In this document: piece after piece, positions 9,864-20,289 of the stretch
Numbering within the stretch: position 1 is the stretch's first letter
Layout of the letters: each line of letters opens with the position of its first letter
Origin: Agriotes lineatus
Taxonomy: Eukaryota > Arthropoda > Insecta > Coleoptera > Elateridae
NCBI GenBank assembly: GCA_940337035.1
Contig: CALNHX010003559.1
Location: forward strand, 82,889 to 146,888
DNA: 64,000 nt
Direction: 5' to 3'
Program-made: the position numbers and the translations under genes
The notes under the pieces: generated by a model
Databases searched by the model: none
Told to the model about the DNA's origin: nothing
The model's input: the letters and a program-made list of their open reading frames with translations, nothing else

Positions 9864-9868
9864 GTGAT
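9864..9868 (+). repeat. BEL element target-site duplication, left (GTGAT)
   Basis: GTGAT directly precedes the 5' LTR and is repeated directly after the 3' LTR. A 5-bp duplication is usual for BEL/Pao integrases. Confidence 0.9.
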
Positions 9869-10092
9869 TGTTACGTACCGCAGGTACTAGTTTTAAGAAA
9901 GGTCCGTCCTTCCTCGTAAAGAGGGGCGAGGGTGCAGATGGCAAGAATGTTGAGTTGACCAGCAGTTAGACAGAATTTGTCAGGCAGTAACCACGTAAGT
10001 TACTGGCCAAATCTAGTTGTATTTTTTATATAATTAAAGAGTGTTAAAATACAGTCCACTTTTATTTGCAAAATTAACCACTGGCGTCGACA
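9869..10092 (+). repeat. 5' LTR of the BEL element (224 bp)
   Basis: It starts TGTTACGTACCGCAGGTACT and ends GGCGTCGACA, so the ends are TG...CA. An internal GTACCGCAGGTAC near the start is palindromic. A 'TATATAATTAAAG' stretch around 10028 could serve as the core promoter TATA (inference). Confidence 0.95.
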
Positions 10093-10093
10093 T

Positions 10094-10107
10094 TGGTCCA
10101 ATCGAGC
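10094..10107 (+). promoter_or_regulatory. Candidate tRNA primer-binding site
   Basis: One base after the 5' LTR comes TGGTCCAATCGAGC. It begins with TGG, the complement of a tRNA CCA tail, as expected for the minus-strand primer site. I did not identify the tRNA. Confidence 0.6.
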
Positions 10108-10366
10108 AGGATATTCCAGTGGGCATTAAGACGGTATTAATTGTGCAAATATACAAAAATCCAGCCACTTCGTGCGACGCCAAGGGTTGCAGTTCCAGGA
10201 AAAACAGAAGCGGCTCAGGGATCAGCGGGTCGAGGGACGCGGTGAGGCAACTTCAACCACCATAGCAGGTAGATTGCTCAATGCACCATCCTTTATTTCC
10301 TTTGTCCGTATAAGTTTGTAATGTTGCCAAATTTCCATTACTCTGTCGTCCTTCAATTGTGTTAAT

Positions 10367-13300
10367 ATGCCTGAAGAAATTATGAGTGCATCCCTAACCA
10401 CAAAGAGGGGCGCAATCAAGGGTAAACTAACTCGTTTTAAACATTATTTTGAAACCCTAGATAAGGCAAATGTAAACGATGATCTCGTTTCACAATTAAA
10501 TGTTCGTTTAGAGAAAATTGAACTCATATGGGATGAGTTTGACACTATTCAGGGGCAAATTGAATTAAATGAGCCATCTGAGAATGATTCACTAGAACGA
10601 GAGCAATTTGAAGATTCGTATTTTGCATTAGTAGGCGGAATTAAGACAATACTTAAGAATTTTGAAAAATTAAATCAAAATCAATCACATTCAAATGCTG
10701 CTTCTGTTGTCGGTTCCAATACTAATTTTATAGCAAATAATAATCAAGCTAGTTCGATCGTTCAGTTACCACCAATTAAAATTCCTATGTATAACGGCCA
10801 GTATCAAAATTGGTTAGAATATAAAGATTCCTTTGTGGCATTAGTAGATAGCAATAATTCATTGTCCGATATTCAAAAATTTTATTATTTGAAAAGTTCA
10901 CTGGAGAAAGATGCCTTTGCGGTCATTAAATCAATCGAAGTAAGTGATAGTAATTATAAGGTAGCTTGGCAGTTTCTTGTAGATCGTTTTGAGAATAAAA
11001 AACTAATAATTTATAACCATATTCGGGCTATTTTTGAGTATCCCAAGGTGTTGAAAGAATCGCATACTGAACTGCGAAACTTATTTGATAATATTACAAA
11101 GCATTTACGCTCATTAAAAAGTTTAGGGGAAAACACCGATTCGTGGGATCGTTTAATTATATACATTGTAACGAATAAATTCGATTCAATATCACGCAGA
11201 GATTGGGAGTGCTATAAATATGAGAATGATTTACCGTGCATGAGCGATTTAAATAATTTTTTAAAGACACGTTGTGAAATGTTAGAGAAACTAGAGATTA
11301 CAAAATTAGAAAAACAGAAACCCCAACTTCAAAATTATTACAAAAAACAGCATATAAGTAACAGTTTTGCTAGCACAAGTAGTAATAATAAATTACAGTG
11401 CTATTACTGCAATCAAAATCATGCTATTTATAACTGTGAGGCCTTTCTCAAGTTAAATATTGATGAGAGAACAAAATCTGTTAAAAGGCTTAAGCTATGT
11501 TTAAATTGTCTCCGTGCAAATCATCCGTTCTGGAAATGTAAATTACAAAAATGCACAAAATGTAATAAACCCCATAATTCCTTGCTACATTTTAGTGATG
11601 TAATAAATAAGCCAGATGAGTTGACTATTAATGGGGCAGGTAACGCGAACATCACCGGGGCAAACGACCCGACCGATTCTGCGTCAACCTCAAATACAAT
11701 GCTCACAAGTCATACTTCAATAAAATCAGCATTGTCCAGTGGATCGCAAGTTTTGTTATCAACGGCTATAGTACGGATTAAGGGGAACGATCAAGTAATA
11801 AGTTGTCGGGCATTATTGGACAGTGGTTCACAAAGCCATTTCATTTCTGATAATTTGAAAAAACGGTTAAACTTGCGTGCTATAAAGATCAATCATGTTA
11901 TAAAGGGAGTAGGTGAAGCCCTTACAAATATAAGCAATCAAGTCAATTTAACCATCATGTCCTGCTATACCCAATTTAGCATGAATATTAATTGCCTCGT
12001 GATTCCACGAATTACCGATAAGTTGCCTGTTAAGTCATTTCCAAAAAATATTTTAAATCTCGGGGAAAATTTAAATCTTGCCGATCCAAACTTTAACGTT
12101 TCTGAAGATATTGATCTTTTGTTAGGATCCAACGTATTTTGGTCGATAATATGTGCAGGTCAAAAACAGTTGGGCAACAACTTACCCACTTTACAGAACA
12201 CGCAGTTAGGATGGGTAATTGCAGGCGATTTAGGTTTCGATCCGACAGGTAACACGGCCATCAGCTGCTTAAACATTAATTCTGAAAATTTACTGGATAA
12301 TACGCTTTTAAAGTTTTGGCATTTAGAGGAATTAAGCGACAGCAAAGTGTTGTCAGAGTCTGAGAAATATTGTGAAACGCATTTCGAAAAAACGATTAGG
12401 CGAAATTCTAGTGGCCGATTTATTGTCAATATTCCTTTCAAAGACTCGTTAGAAACGTTAGGAGGTTCCCGACCTATAGCTTTGAGTAGATTTCAAGCGC
12501 TTGAAAGAAAACTTAATAAATTTCCTGAATTCAAATCGCAATACGTCACGTTTATGACAGAATATGAAACATTAAGTCACATGTCAGAATTGAAGTACGA
12601 TCAAAATTTAGATGAGGGATATTATTTACCTCACCATGCGGTAATAAAAGGGAGCGGTATTACCACTAAATGTCGTGTCGTGTTTGATGCGTCCACGAAA
12701 TCAAGTTCAGGGGTTTCCCTTAACGACGTTCAATTAGTAGGTCCGACATTGCAACAGGATCTTCTTTCAATTCTGTTACGTTTTAGAAAATATAATTTTG
12801 TTATGACCGCTGACATATCAAAAATGTATCGGCAGGTGCTCGTTCAAGAGGACCAGAGAAAATATCAAAAAATTATTTGGAGATCTGATCCCAGCCAACA
12901 ATTAAAATATTACCAATTAAATACTATAACATATGGTACTGCGTCTGCACCATATTTGGCTGTTAGATGCTTATTGCAGCTAGGCATCGACAATGAATCA
13001 AAATTTCCGGTAGCGAGTAACGTAATAAAAAATGACTTTTATATGGACGACCTCTTAACTGGCACCGAAACAAAAATAGAAATGCTTCAACTACAAAGAG
13101 AAATTACTGAGATTCTGGGAAGCGCAGGGTTTGATCTTCGTAAGTGGTTGTCTAACAGTCGCGATGTCATAGATCATTTTCATGTAAACAATAATTTAGA
13201 TGTTAGTGTGTTGCGCATAGGTCAAAATGAACAAAATAAAACTCTAGGCATTTATTGGGACTCTAACCATGATTTTATTAACTACAAGGTAAATACTGAA

Positions 13301-15604
13301 CCTACAAAGTTAAATAAAATAACAAAACGAAGCATTCTGTCAATAATTAGCCAAATTTTCGATCCGATAGGTCTATTAACTCCAATAATTATTAACGCTA
13401 AGCTAATTATCCAAGAACTGTGGAAGTTAAAATTGGAGTGGGACAGTGAAGTACCACAACATTTACGCGATAAATGGCTTTATTTTCAAAGTAATTTAGC
13501 TACTATCACTAAGTACAAAATACCTAGACAAGCTACGATTTCTGAATATATCGACATAGAGATCCATGGTTTCTGTGATTCTTCTGAACGAGCGTACGGG
13601 GCAAATATCTATCTTAGATGTATAACTTCTGGAGGAAAAATTATTTCAAACTTATTATGTGCCAAGTCCCGGGTCGCCCCGTTAAGACAAATTAGTTTAC
13701 CTCGACTAGAATTGTGTGGAGCATTGTTACTTGCAAAACTAGCAGATAAAGTTATCAAATCGTTAGGAATTAATTTCAATGCATTATATTATTGGACTGA
13801 CTCCACAATAGTATTAGCTTGGATTCAGGGTCCAGCAAATAGGTGGAAAACATTTGTTGCCAATAGGGTTGGTGAAATTCAGTCACTAACGAATGTCACT
13901 TACTGGCATCACGTCAAGTCAGCTGAAAATCCTGCTGATTTAATATCACGCGGCACAACAACGACATTTTTAAACAGTTCTAACCTTTGGTGGCATGGGC
14001 CTAAGTGGCTTTTAACTAATAAATTAGAATGGCAATCGGACGAAATTGCGTCTGATTTCAATATTCCAGAACAACGATCTGTTTCATGTGTAACAATGCC
14101 AAACGAAAATGTAGTTCTAAATTTAATAAACAAATTTTCATCTCTACATAGAATTCAAAGAATAATAGCTTACGTTACACGCTTCATTGCCAACACAAGA
14201 TTAAAAAAAAGAGACCTGAGGTTGTACGGTGTATTAACACTTGCAGAATTAAATAATGCATTGCACATTTTGGTTAAAACAACACAAATTCACTGTTTTC
14301 CGATAGATTATTATGATTTATTAAATAAGAAAACTGTCAATAAAAAAAGTTCAATCTTGTCATTAAATCCATTTATGCAAGATGGAATTATTCGTGTTGG
14401 AGGTAGATTAACGCAAGCAAAGCAACCATATGATAAACGGCATCCGATAATTCTACCAAGGAGTCACATTCTAACTGAACTAATTTTAAAGAATGAACAC
14501 ACAAGGCTTTTGCATTGTGGGGCTCAGCAATTATTGTATTCGATAAGGGAAAGGTATTGGCCAATTTCAGGACGAAATTTATGCAAGGGAATAATTAAGA
14601 AATGCACAACCTGCTTCAGAGCAAATCCGACTAGCCCAAACTATATTATGGGGGACTTGCCTGAAGTGAGAGTAAATAGTTATTCTCCCTTTTTTAATGT
14701 GGGTGTTGATTACGGTGGCCCTTTCTATATAAAAGATCGTAAAACGCGAGGTGCAAAATTAAGCAAGGCCTATATGTGCTTATTTATTTGTATGTGCACA
14801 AAGGCTGTACATATAGAATTGGTATCGGAACTGACTACAGATATGTTTTTAGCCACCTTACAAAGATTTATCGGTAGGCGTGATAAGCCAAAAAACATTT
14901 ATTCCGACAACGGTCTTAATTTTGTTGGTGCAAAAAACGAATTAGTAAAACTTTATGAATTTCTTAAAAATTGCTCTCCTGATATATCTAATCAGCTGGC
15001 TCAGAGTGAAATTAAGTGGCATTTTATTCCGGCACGCTCCCCCCATTTTGGTGGCATATGGGAGGCGGGAATTAAAGGGGCCAAATATCATATCAAAAGA
15101 GTTGTAGGGAATAACCCCTTAACATTTGAGGAATTTGCTACGATACTAACGCAGATTGAAGGCGTCCTAAATTCTAGACCCTTATGTCCTTTAACTCCTG
15201 ATCCTAATGATCCGAGTGCATTGACACCTGCCCATTTTCTAACTGGGAAAACACTGACGGCGCTACCAGGAGCTGATGTTCGAAGTTTACCTGAGAATCG
15301 GCTGAATAAATTTCAACGACTCCAAGCAGCAATCCAACATTTTTGGGCACGTTGGAATAAGGAATATTTGGCAGAGCTGCAGACCAGGACCAAGTGGAAA
15401 CAACGGTCTCAAGAGCTCCTACAAGTTGGGTCATTGGTGTTGTTAAGGGAAGACAACGTACCACCGTTAGACTGGCGTTTGGGAAGAATAACGTCCCTTC
15501 ATCCCGGAAAGGACGGAGTAACCCGAGTAGTGACTATAAAGATGCGTGGAAGTGAGATAACACGCGCAGTGAATCGTGTCTGTGTATTGCCAATAGACAA
15601 TTAA
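10367..15604 (+). CDS. BEL/Pao Gag-Pol polyprotein, 1745 aa, intact
   Basis: One frame encodes all internal functions of the retrotransposon. The Gag part (residues about 1-400) ends in zinc-knuckle-like clusters, CYYCNQNHAIYNC from Cys345, then CLNCLRANHPFWKC. The aspartic protease has LLDSGSQSHFIS with Asp485. The RT shows FYMDDLL with the YMDD at 892-895. RNase H shows YYWTDSTIVLAW with Asp1145. The integrase has an N-terminal zinc region (HTRLLHCGAQQ ... CTTC) and the catalytic triad Asp1448 (VGVDYGG), Asp1514 (YSDNGLNFVGA) and Glu1566 (GGIWEAGIKG). A C-terminal domain of the type found after BEL integrases follows. Length is normal for the family. I chose the ATG at 10367 because it opens the frame ahead of the Gag region. 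No frameshift or stop is present. Confidence 0.95.
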   Translation: MPEEIMSASLTTKRGAIKGKLTRFKHYFETLDKANVNDDLVSQLNVRLEKIELIWDEFDTIQGQIELNEPSENDSLEREQFEDSYFALVGGIKTILKNFEKLNQNQSHSNAASVVGSNTNFIANNNQASSIVQLPPIKIPMYNGQYQNWLEYKDSFVALVDSNNSLSDIQKFYYLKSSLEKDAFAVIKSIEVSDSNYKVAWQFLVDRFENKKLIIYNHIRAIFEYPKVLKESHTELRNLFDNITKHLRSLKSLGENTDSWDRLIIYIVTNKFDSISRRDWECYKYENDLPCMSDLNNFLKTRCEMLEKLEITKLEKQKPQLQNYYKKQHISNSFASTSSNNKLQCYYCNQNHAIYNCEAFLKLNIDERTKSVKRLKLCLNCLRANHPFWKCKLQKCTKCNKPHNSLLHFSDVINKPDELTINGAGNANITGANDPTDSASTSNTMLTSHTSIKSALSSGSQVLLSTAIVRIKGNDQVISCRALLDSGSQSHFISDNLKKRLNLRAIKINHVIKGVGEALTNISNQVNLTIMSCYTQFSMNINCLVIPRITDKLPVKSFPKNILNLGENLNLADPNFNVSEDIDLLLGSNVFWSIICAGQKQLGNNLPTLQNTQLGWVIAGDLGFDPTGNTAISCLNINSENLLDNTLLKFWHLEELSDSKVLSESEKYCETHFEKTIRRNSSGRFIVNIPFKDSLETLGGSRPIALSRFQALERKLNKFPEFKSQYVTFMTEYETLSHMSELKYDQNLDEGYYLPHHAVIKGSGITTKCRVVFDASTKSSSGVSLNDVQLVGPTLQQDLLSILLRFRKYNFVMTADISKMYRQVLVQEDQRKYQKIIWRSDPSQQLKYYQLNTITYGTASAPYLAVRCLLQLGIDNESKFPVASNVIKNDFYMDDLLTGTETKIEMLQLQREITEILGSAGFDLRKWLSNSRDVIDHFHVNNNLDVSVLRIGQNEQNKTLGIYWDSNHDFINYKVNTEPTKLNKITKRSILSIISQIFDPIGLLTPIIINAKLIIQELWKLKLEWDSEVPQHLRDKWLYFQSNLATITKYKIPRQATISEYIDIEIHGFCDSSERAYGANIYLRCITSGGKIISNLLCAKSRVAPLRQISLPRLELCGALLLAKLADKVIKSLGINFNALYYWTDSTIVLAWIQGPANRWKTFVANRVGEIQSLTNVTYWHHVKSAENPADLISRGTTTTFLNSSNLWWHGPKWLLTNKLEWQSDEIASDFNIPEQRSVSCVTMPNENVVLNLINKFSSLHRIQRIIAYVTRFIANTRLKKRDLRLYGVLTLAELNNALHILVKTTQIHCFPIDYYDLLNKKTVNKKSSILSLNPFMQDGIIRVGGRLTQAKQPYDKRHPIILPRSHILTELILKNEHTRLLHCGAQQLLYSIRERYWPISGRNLCKGIIKKCTTCFRANPTSPNYIMGDLPEVRVNSYSPFFNVGVDYGGPFYIKDRKTRGAKLSKAYMCLFICMCTKAVHIELVSELTTDMFLATLQRFIGRRDKPKNIYSDNGLNFVGAKNELVKLYEFLKNCSPDISNQLAQSEIKWHFIPARSPHFGGIWEAGIKGAKYHIKRVVGNNPLTFEEFATILTQIEGVLNSRPLCPLTPDPNDPSALTPAHFLTGKTLTALPGADVRSLPENRLNKFQRLQAAIQHFWARWNKEYLAELQTRTKWKQRSQELLQVGSLVLLREDNVPPLDWRLGRITSLHPGKDGVTRVVTIKMRGSEITRAVNRVCVLPIDN

Positions 15605-15732
15605 CGAACATTGTGAACAGAAAAGATAATGTATGGATTGTATAGTTAGTTGTATATATTGTATAGTTTGTTTTCTTGTTAATGTGCAAATGTGCACTCT
15701 GTATGTTTCTTTTTGAAAGTACATACTTGGTA

Positions 15733-15750
15733 CTTCCAAGGCGGGGAGAA
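15733..15750 (+). promoter_or_regulatory. Polypurine tract of the BEL element
   Basis: AAGGCGGGGAGAA at about 15738-15750 abuts the TG of the 3' LTR. Such a tract primes plus-strand DNA synthesis in LTR elements. Confidence 0.75.
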
Positions 15751-15974
15751 TGTTACGTACCGCAGGTACTAGTTTTAAGAAAGGTCCGTCCTTCCTCGTA
15801 AAGAGGGGCGAGGGTGCAGATGGCAAGAATGTTGAGTTGACCAGCAGTTAGACAGAATTTGTCAGGCAGTAACCACGTAAGTTACTGGCCAAATCTAGTT
15901 GTATTTTTTATATAATTAAAGAGTGTTAAAATACAGTCCACTTTTATTTGCAAAATTAACCACTGGCGTCGACA
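15751..15974 (+). repeat. 3' LTR of the BEL element (224 bp)
   Basis: Read base by base against 9869-10092, I find no difference. It starts TGTTACGTACCGCAGGTACT and ends GGCGTCGACA, followed by GTGAT. Confidence 0.95.
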
Positions 15975-15979
15975 GTGAT
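15975..15979 (+). repeat. BEL element target-site duplication, right (GTGAT)
   Basis: Second copy of the 5-bp duplication seen before the 5' LTR. Confidence 0.9.
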
Positions 15980-16599
15980 CATATATCACATTCGAATACT
16001 GCTGTCTGATCATAAATTGGACGACTTTAATGTGACCAGACATATTGGCTATCCCATATGGCAGTTTGAAATGTGCGTGTAGAATAAGCTTAAATGTACA
16101 TAAACAATGAACGCAGCTAACTAAACCCCAAATTCAAATGAACACCCTTACTTTATAATGGGTTTTATATATCGTACATTTTTCATTAGATGGCAAAAAT
16201 ATTTCAAATCGCGCATGGCTATATTGTACAAGGCCCTAATAACCTCTACTTACACAATCTCACAATCTTCTTCTAATTTCTACTTCTTAAAAAAACTTTA
16301 GAGGACCTTACACGGAACTTTCCTCGCAAGTACGGCGCGCATGGATAGCTGCTTGCAGTACGCGGTGATCATTACATCTTTCCGTTCGCCTTACCTCCGG
16401 TCTGTAGCGATCGTTGTTTCTAACCCTTTTACATACGTTTACCTTATATTTGTTGTCCCCCCTTTCATCAAGGGTAAGAACCTGACCTATGTGCAAATTG
16501 TTACCTGCAACATTTTGTTTTTTAAGGGGCTCACTTCATATACGTTTGACCAAAAATATATTCAGTTTCGAGCCTGATATGTAGACATATAATCTGCGT
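15980..16599. other. Non-coding flank, nothing recognised
   Basis: No gene or repeat was recognised. An open frame at 16341-16577 lacks any known motif. Confidence 0.6.
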
Positions 16600-16790
16600 G
16601 CAGAATATCGTCTTGCTTCAGCAAATTATTTTTGAGCTACACCGCCAACAGACGGACAGACAGATGGGCAGACAGACAGATAGGTTGTCATCTACGGATC
16701 CTTAAACGTGAATATCTAAAGAAATCTCGGAATGTGATTTTTTTCATGATACAATACTTCCACCGTCTTTTAGACGAGATACGTAAAAAT
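16600..16790 (-). repeat. Minus-strand copy of the GGAAGTATTGTA / GTCTGT repeat
   Basis: Read on the minus strand, this copy has 'GGTGGAAGTATTGTATC', an A-tract, TCACATTCC and then GTCTGTCTGCCC...GTCTGTCCGTC. The order of blocks is the same as at 1651-1960. Confidence 0.65.
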
Positions 16791-17719
16791 AAGGTGATGG
16801 TCGATTAGCACCTCTACGGTTGTAATTCTCAGTCTTCTACGTTGAGGAACATCAATACAAAGACTAAGAATATTAGGTTTATTTCCAAAATAAGAATTCA
16901 AAGAAAAGTTAGGTATGACTCTAGGCAAAACCAGGACACATCAGGTTCAGTCACCATAGAAGCTTGTTAATGGCGCTTTCTGAACACTGTAGATCAGGAG
17001 ATTCAGCGCCACTTGCTACACTACGAACCTGAAGGTATTAATTACAAACTAGTCCCTAGTACGAATTGACATTGATGGGTTCAGTCCCTCGATCCTCTTT
17101 CCAGGCTACGTCACTGAGTACATCCATAATTAAGATGTTGTATGTTTTGTTATTCTTGTAGTTTTATTATCATTAATAATCTTTCTTAGTATTGATGCCC
17201 GTTCGTTTTTAGAAAATTGTCTTGTCGAAAGAAAAGTGTCAGTCAATGTATAAATACAAGGTTGCAGTTATATTCAATACAACAACTATTTCGGAAGAAA
17301 ACTGGTATGACGAAGAAGCGCTAGGAGATTAAAGTGATAAAAAAGGCAACATTTAGCCAATAATAATTAGAAAAAGGCGTCGAGAGATAAATTATCATTA
17401 AGAAGGTGTACACGGCGCACAATCTAAATACTGCAACTAACCCAACTATCAATAACACAACACCTTTTTTGAATCGCGTGCTTTTAAGAGCCTTTCTTGT
17501 AATTCAAGTGAAATATATTACATATTGGCTCTCAGAAATTCTGCTCACGAAGTTAGTCTAATCAGCTTAATCTTGTAACACGTTAATCTAGTTTTAAAAT
17601 TCTTAAGCAATTTAGTTAGTTTAATTATCTCAAGAATATGACGGAGTAGTAAATTAGCATTGTTGGGCAAGATCAGCATAGGTAAAATTCACCTAAGACG
17701 TGCGAATTAACTGCATCGT
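16791..17719. other. Non-coding, nothing recognised
   Basis: AT-rich sequence without a supported coding region. Confidence 0.55.
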
Positions 17720-18110
17720 TACTAATAATTTGCTTCATATTTGCTTTTAACGATTAAATCATTCAGTATTACTAGGTTATCAAGTGTTTGTTAATATGTC
17801 TCTCTCTGCGTTAAGTTTATACAAAAATGTTTATACAGTGAGCAACTTCCAGCAATAAATTTAGTATATGTTTTATCGATTTTTACTCATTCATCTTTAC
17901 AAGGGTATGCTTTTCAAGCCAAAAGCACTTGCTACCTAAGGCTGCAGATCGGGATACCCTATTCACTTCACCAGGAGATCACTTTCCAAGCCATTACTAC
18001 TTGGTCTCTAAGGCTAGAGACCGGTGATCTTCTATTATCAGCTGCTACTACGAACAAAGTCACTAATACTTGGAATCCAGATCAGTATATATGGTCATTC
18101 GAGCTAGATG
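17720..18110 (+). repeat. Diverged repeat, copy 1
   Basis: Blocks around 17755-17795 ('AGTATTACTAGGTTATCAAG', then 'GTGTTTGTTAATAT') and 18034-18090 ('CTACGAACAAAGTCACTAAT', then 'ACTTGGAATCCAGATCAGTA') recur in the same order at 19188-19385, closer together. I infer two diverged copies of one repeat, the second internally deleted. Confidence 0.65.
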
Positions 18111-18248
18111 GAGAACAGTCAACTCCACCTAACCAACTCAAAAACATCCATCATTCGAGGATGCAATAGGTCCTCCACCTCCATCCAGAAGCGAATTAAA
18201 ACTCAAACCACCGTTAACGTCTTCGCCGTCTCACGCGGTCATACACAT

Positions 18249-18640
18249 CAGGTAAGAATATTCTAGCTCTTTTAGTTATCAGAACCGCCAGGACCTCTTC
18301 TTCAGTACGAGAAACATCTAGCTTCCTGGTCATTAGTATATCTAGGACATCTACCTCATCATAAGTACGAGAAACATCTACCTATCTGGTCATAAGCTGG
18401 GATATCTACCTTTTCACCAGTATGAGAATCGTCTAGCTTCCTGGTCATCACTACACCGGAAAATCTACTTCGTCTGATTATCAGAATCAGTATGAGAAGC
18501 ATCTAGTTTCTTTGGCCATCTACCGCTAGGACGTCTACCTCGTTATTAGTATGAAAAGCATCTACATTCCTGGTTATTGGTACCGCGAAAAAACGTCTAA
18601 TCCATTTCGACTGGTTATCTGTACCTGTACGAAACCCATC
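18249..18640. repeat. Degenerate tandem repeat, about 60-65 bp units, six copies
   Basis: The phrases 'AGTACGAGAAACATCTAGCT', 'TTCCTGGTCAT' and 'AGGACATCTACCTC' recur about six times with small changes (AGTATGAGAATCGTCTAGCT, AGTATGAGAAGCATCTAGTT and so on). The frame is not kept open, so this is non-coding satellite-like DNA. Confidence 0.75.
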
Positions 18641-19187
18641 TAACTACAAAAATTGCTACATTCTTACTCTATACGATCAACTGTACCCGTCAGCATAGAG
18701 GAGATGAACAAATTCCTTCTCGAACAATAAAAGCTGTGTGAATCCGTAGAACAGACAGTACAACGAAGGAAGCAAAGAAATTGTCCGTTATAACCCTTCC
18801 TCATCCAATGTCGAAAAAATGCATTTAAGGAAAAAACTTATTTAACATCTTCAGACTACCAAGGCAAATTATAAAGCAATCTGAAATTCTAAAACTCTGC
18901 AGATTGTTAGGAACAGAATTACAATAACCATGACTTTTATAATTCTTACTAGAGCATAGGCATGCTACCACACATAAAAACAAATACTAGTTAGACAAAA
19001 TCGAAGCGATCAAACCTCACAAATACAATCGGGAACTTCAGATACTGGTCATCACTCTTATCCTCGGGAGGCGGTAAGATGTTTAATTTTGTTAAAGCAT
19101 TTTTTCAAAACCAGCATTGGGTTGCCTCTAGCTTTACACAACGCTCTTCAGCAAAATCCATCCACAACATAAGAATGAACTGCGCTT
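18641..19187. other. Non-coding, nothing recognised
   Basis: No gene motif or repeat boundary was seen. Confidence 0.5.
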
Positions 19188-19385
19188 CTAACTAATAATT
19201 CATTTCGTGTTTACTTTTAATAATTAAGTTATCAAGTATTACTAGGTTATAAGGTGTTTGTTAATATTTTTTAGCTAAGTTCGTAAAAAATTGTGTATCA
19301 AATGAGCCAGTTCCATCCACAATCTGCTGTTATTATTAACAACTGCTATGAACAGAGTCACTGATATTTGGAATCCATATCAGTA
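19188..19385 (+). repeat. Diverged repeat, copy 2
   Basis: Shorter partner of 17720-18110, with 'AGTATTACTAGGTTATAAGG', then 'TGTTTGTTAATAT', then 'CTATGAACAGAGTCACTGAT' and 'GGAATCCATATCAGTA'. Confidence 0.65.
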
Positions 19386-19883
19386 CAATTCCTGTGCCTA
19401 GTAGTTGTTAGAACAAATTAAAAATTCTATTTTATTGAAAAATCATTGATTAACGTGCACGTGTTATACATCAATAGAAATCACAACGGTTGCTAAGTTA
19501 TGACGGTTTACAAATTTTTAATTTCAAACTTTAAACCAATTAGTTTTTGTATTGTAAGAGGGTGGGGTATATATCTAGGACAAATAAAACCTCCAAAGCG
19601 CTGTCCTTCATATTAAATTTATACCATTATTTCATATATTAGTAAAGAGCAAGCATCTAGCCTTTATCCATAACAAACAACAGAAACATTGCATAGTTCC
19701 GTTATCACGTTAAAGCACTACTGCTATAGAAACTGACAAAGTGCTACTTGACTAGTTTTACAGCAAAACTTTTCTTCTAGTAAACTGTAGTTACATTCTT
19801 TTATTTTTACTTACCCACATCTTTACTTTCTATTCGCATTTTAAGATCATTAGACTAAACAAAGTTATTATGAATAAGCCAAA
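19386..19883. other. Non-coding region downstream of the first secreted-peptide gene
   Basis: Nothing recognised. Confidence 0.5.
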
Positions 19884-19889
19884 TTTATT
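19884..19889 (-). terminator. Candidate poly(A) signal of the first secreted-peptide gene
   Basis: AATAAA on the minus strand, about 95 bases past the stop codon. It is the nearest exact signal. Confidence 0.4.
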
Positions 19890-19984
19890 TAGAATTTACA
19901 TAATCATTTTAAACCATACATAATAATGACACAACCAAAAAATAAGGTTTTATAATTTTTTTCTTTAACCAAATAAAACATGAA

Positions 19985-20202
19985 CTAGCCTAGCAGAACT
20001 CCTCCAGGTGCCAATCCAATAGCAGCGGGGGCGGCGAGAATGGGGGAAGCAGCCAGAATGCCGCTGGGTTCGGGATCAGCCCAGGCAAGAGCCAAAAGAG
20101 CGAAGAAAAGAATGACCTGTAAGTAAAACACTATAATAGAGGATTGCAACTTATTATTTAACACACCGAAGTGGTTTGTATGTAACTTACCAAGTATTTC
20201 AT
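19985..20202 (-). CDS. Small secreted peptide precursor 1 (47 aa, two exons)
   Basis: Exon 1 (20191-20202) holds only the first four codons, MKYL. A 74-bp intron (20117-20190) with GTAAG donor and TTACAG acceptor follows. Exon 2 (19985-20116) completes the protein and ends in TAG. The first 17 residues, MKYLVILFFALLALAWA, form a clean signal peptide with likely cleavage before DPEPSG. The mature part is about 30 residues, rich in Ala, Leu, Pro and Gly, with no Cys, and ends GGVLLG. The start is supported by CCACCATGA context. A paralogue with the same intron position lies at 59055-59253. Hydrophobic, Pro/Gly-ending mature parts occur among insect neuropeptide-like or cuticle-associated small proteins, but I do not recognise this one and assign no function. 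Confidence 0.85.
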
Positions 20203-20276
20203 GGTGGCAGCGGTGGTGTTGTTTTACTAAAATAAGTAGAGATGTTTATGATCTGACTTCATATACTAACGTCGCT

Positions 20277-20283
20277 TATATAC
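20277..20283 (-). promoter_or_regulatory. TATA box of the first secreted-peptide gene
   Basis: TATATAA on the minus strand lies 75 bases upstream of the ATG. This places a start site near 20250 and a 5' UTR of about 45-50 bases. The second gene has a TATA box in a similar place. Confidence 0.7.
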
Positions 20284-20289
20284 CACGAA

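Larger units (their letters stand above)
9869..15974 (+). mobile_element. Complete BEL/Pao LTR retrotransposon, about 6.1 kb
   Basis: The element has two 224-bp LTRs that look identical by eye, a GTGAT duplication on both sides, a primer-binding-site candidate just inside the 5' LTR, a purine-rich tract before the 3' LTR and one uninterrupted Gag-Pol frame. Domain order is Gag, protease, RT, RNase H, integrase, as in BEL/Pao and Ty3/Gypsy. The FYMDDLL RT motif, the Pao-type protease region and the C-terminal domain place it in BEL/Pao. No envelope frame follows. Identical LTRs and an intact frame imply very recent insertion and a possibly active copy. Confidence 0.95.

Noticed and set aside
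10041..10265. Open frame across the 5' LTR and leader of the BEL element
   Set aside because: Lies over the LTR and primer site; explained by the retrotransposon leader.
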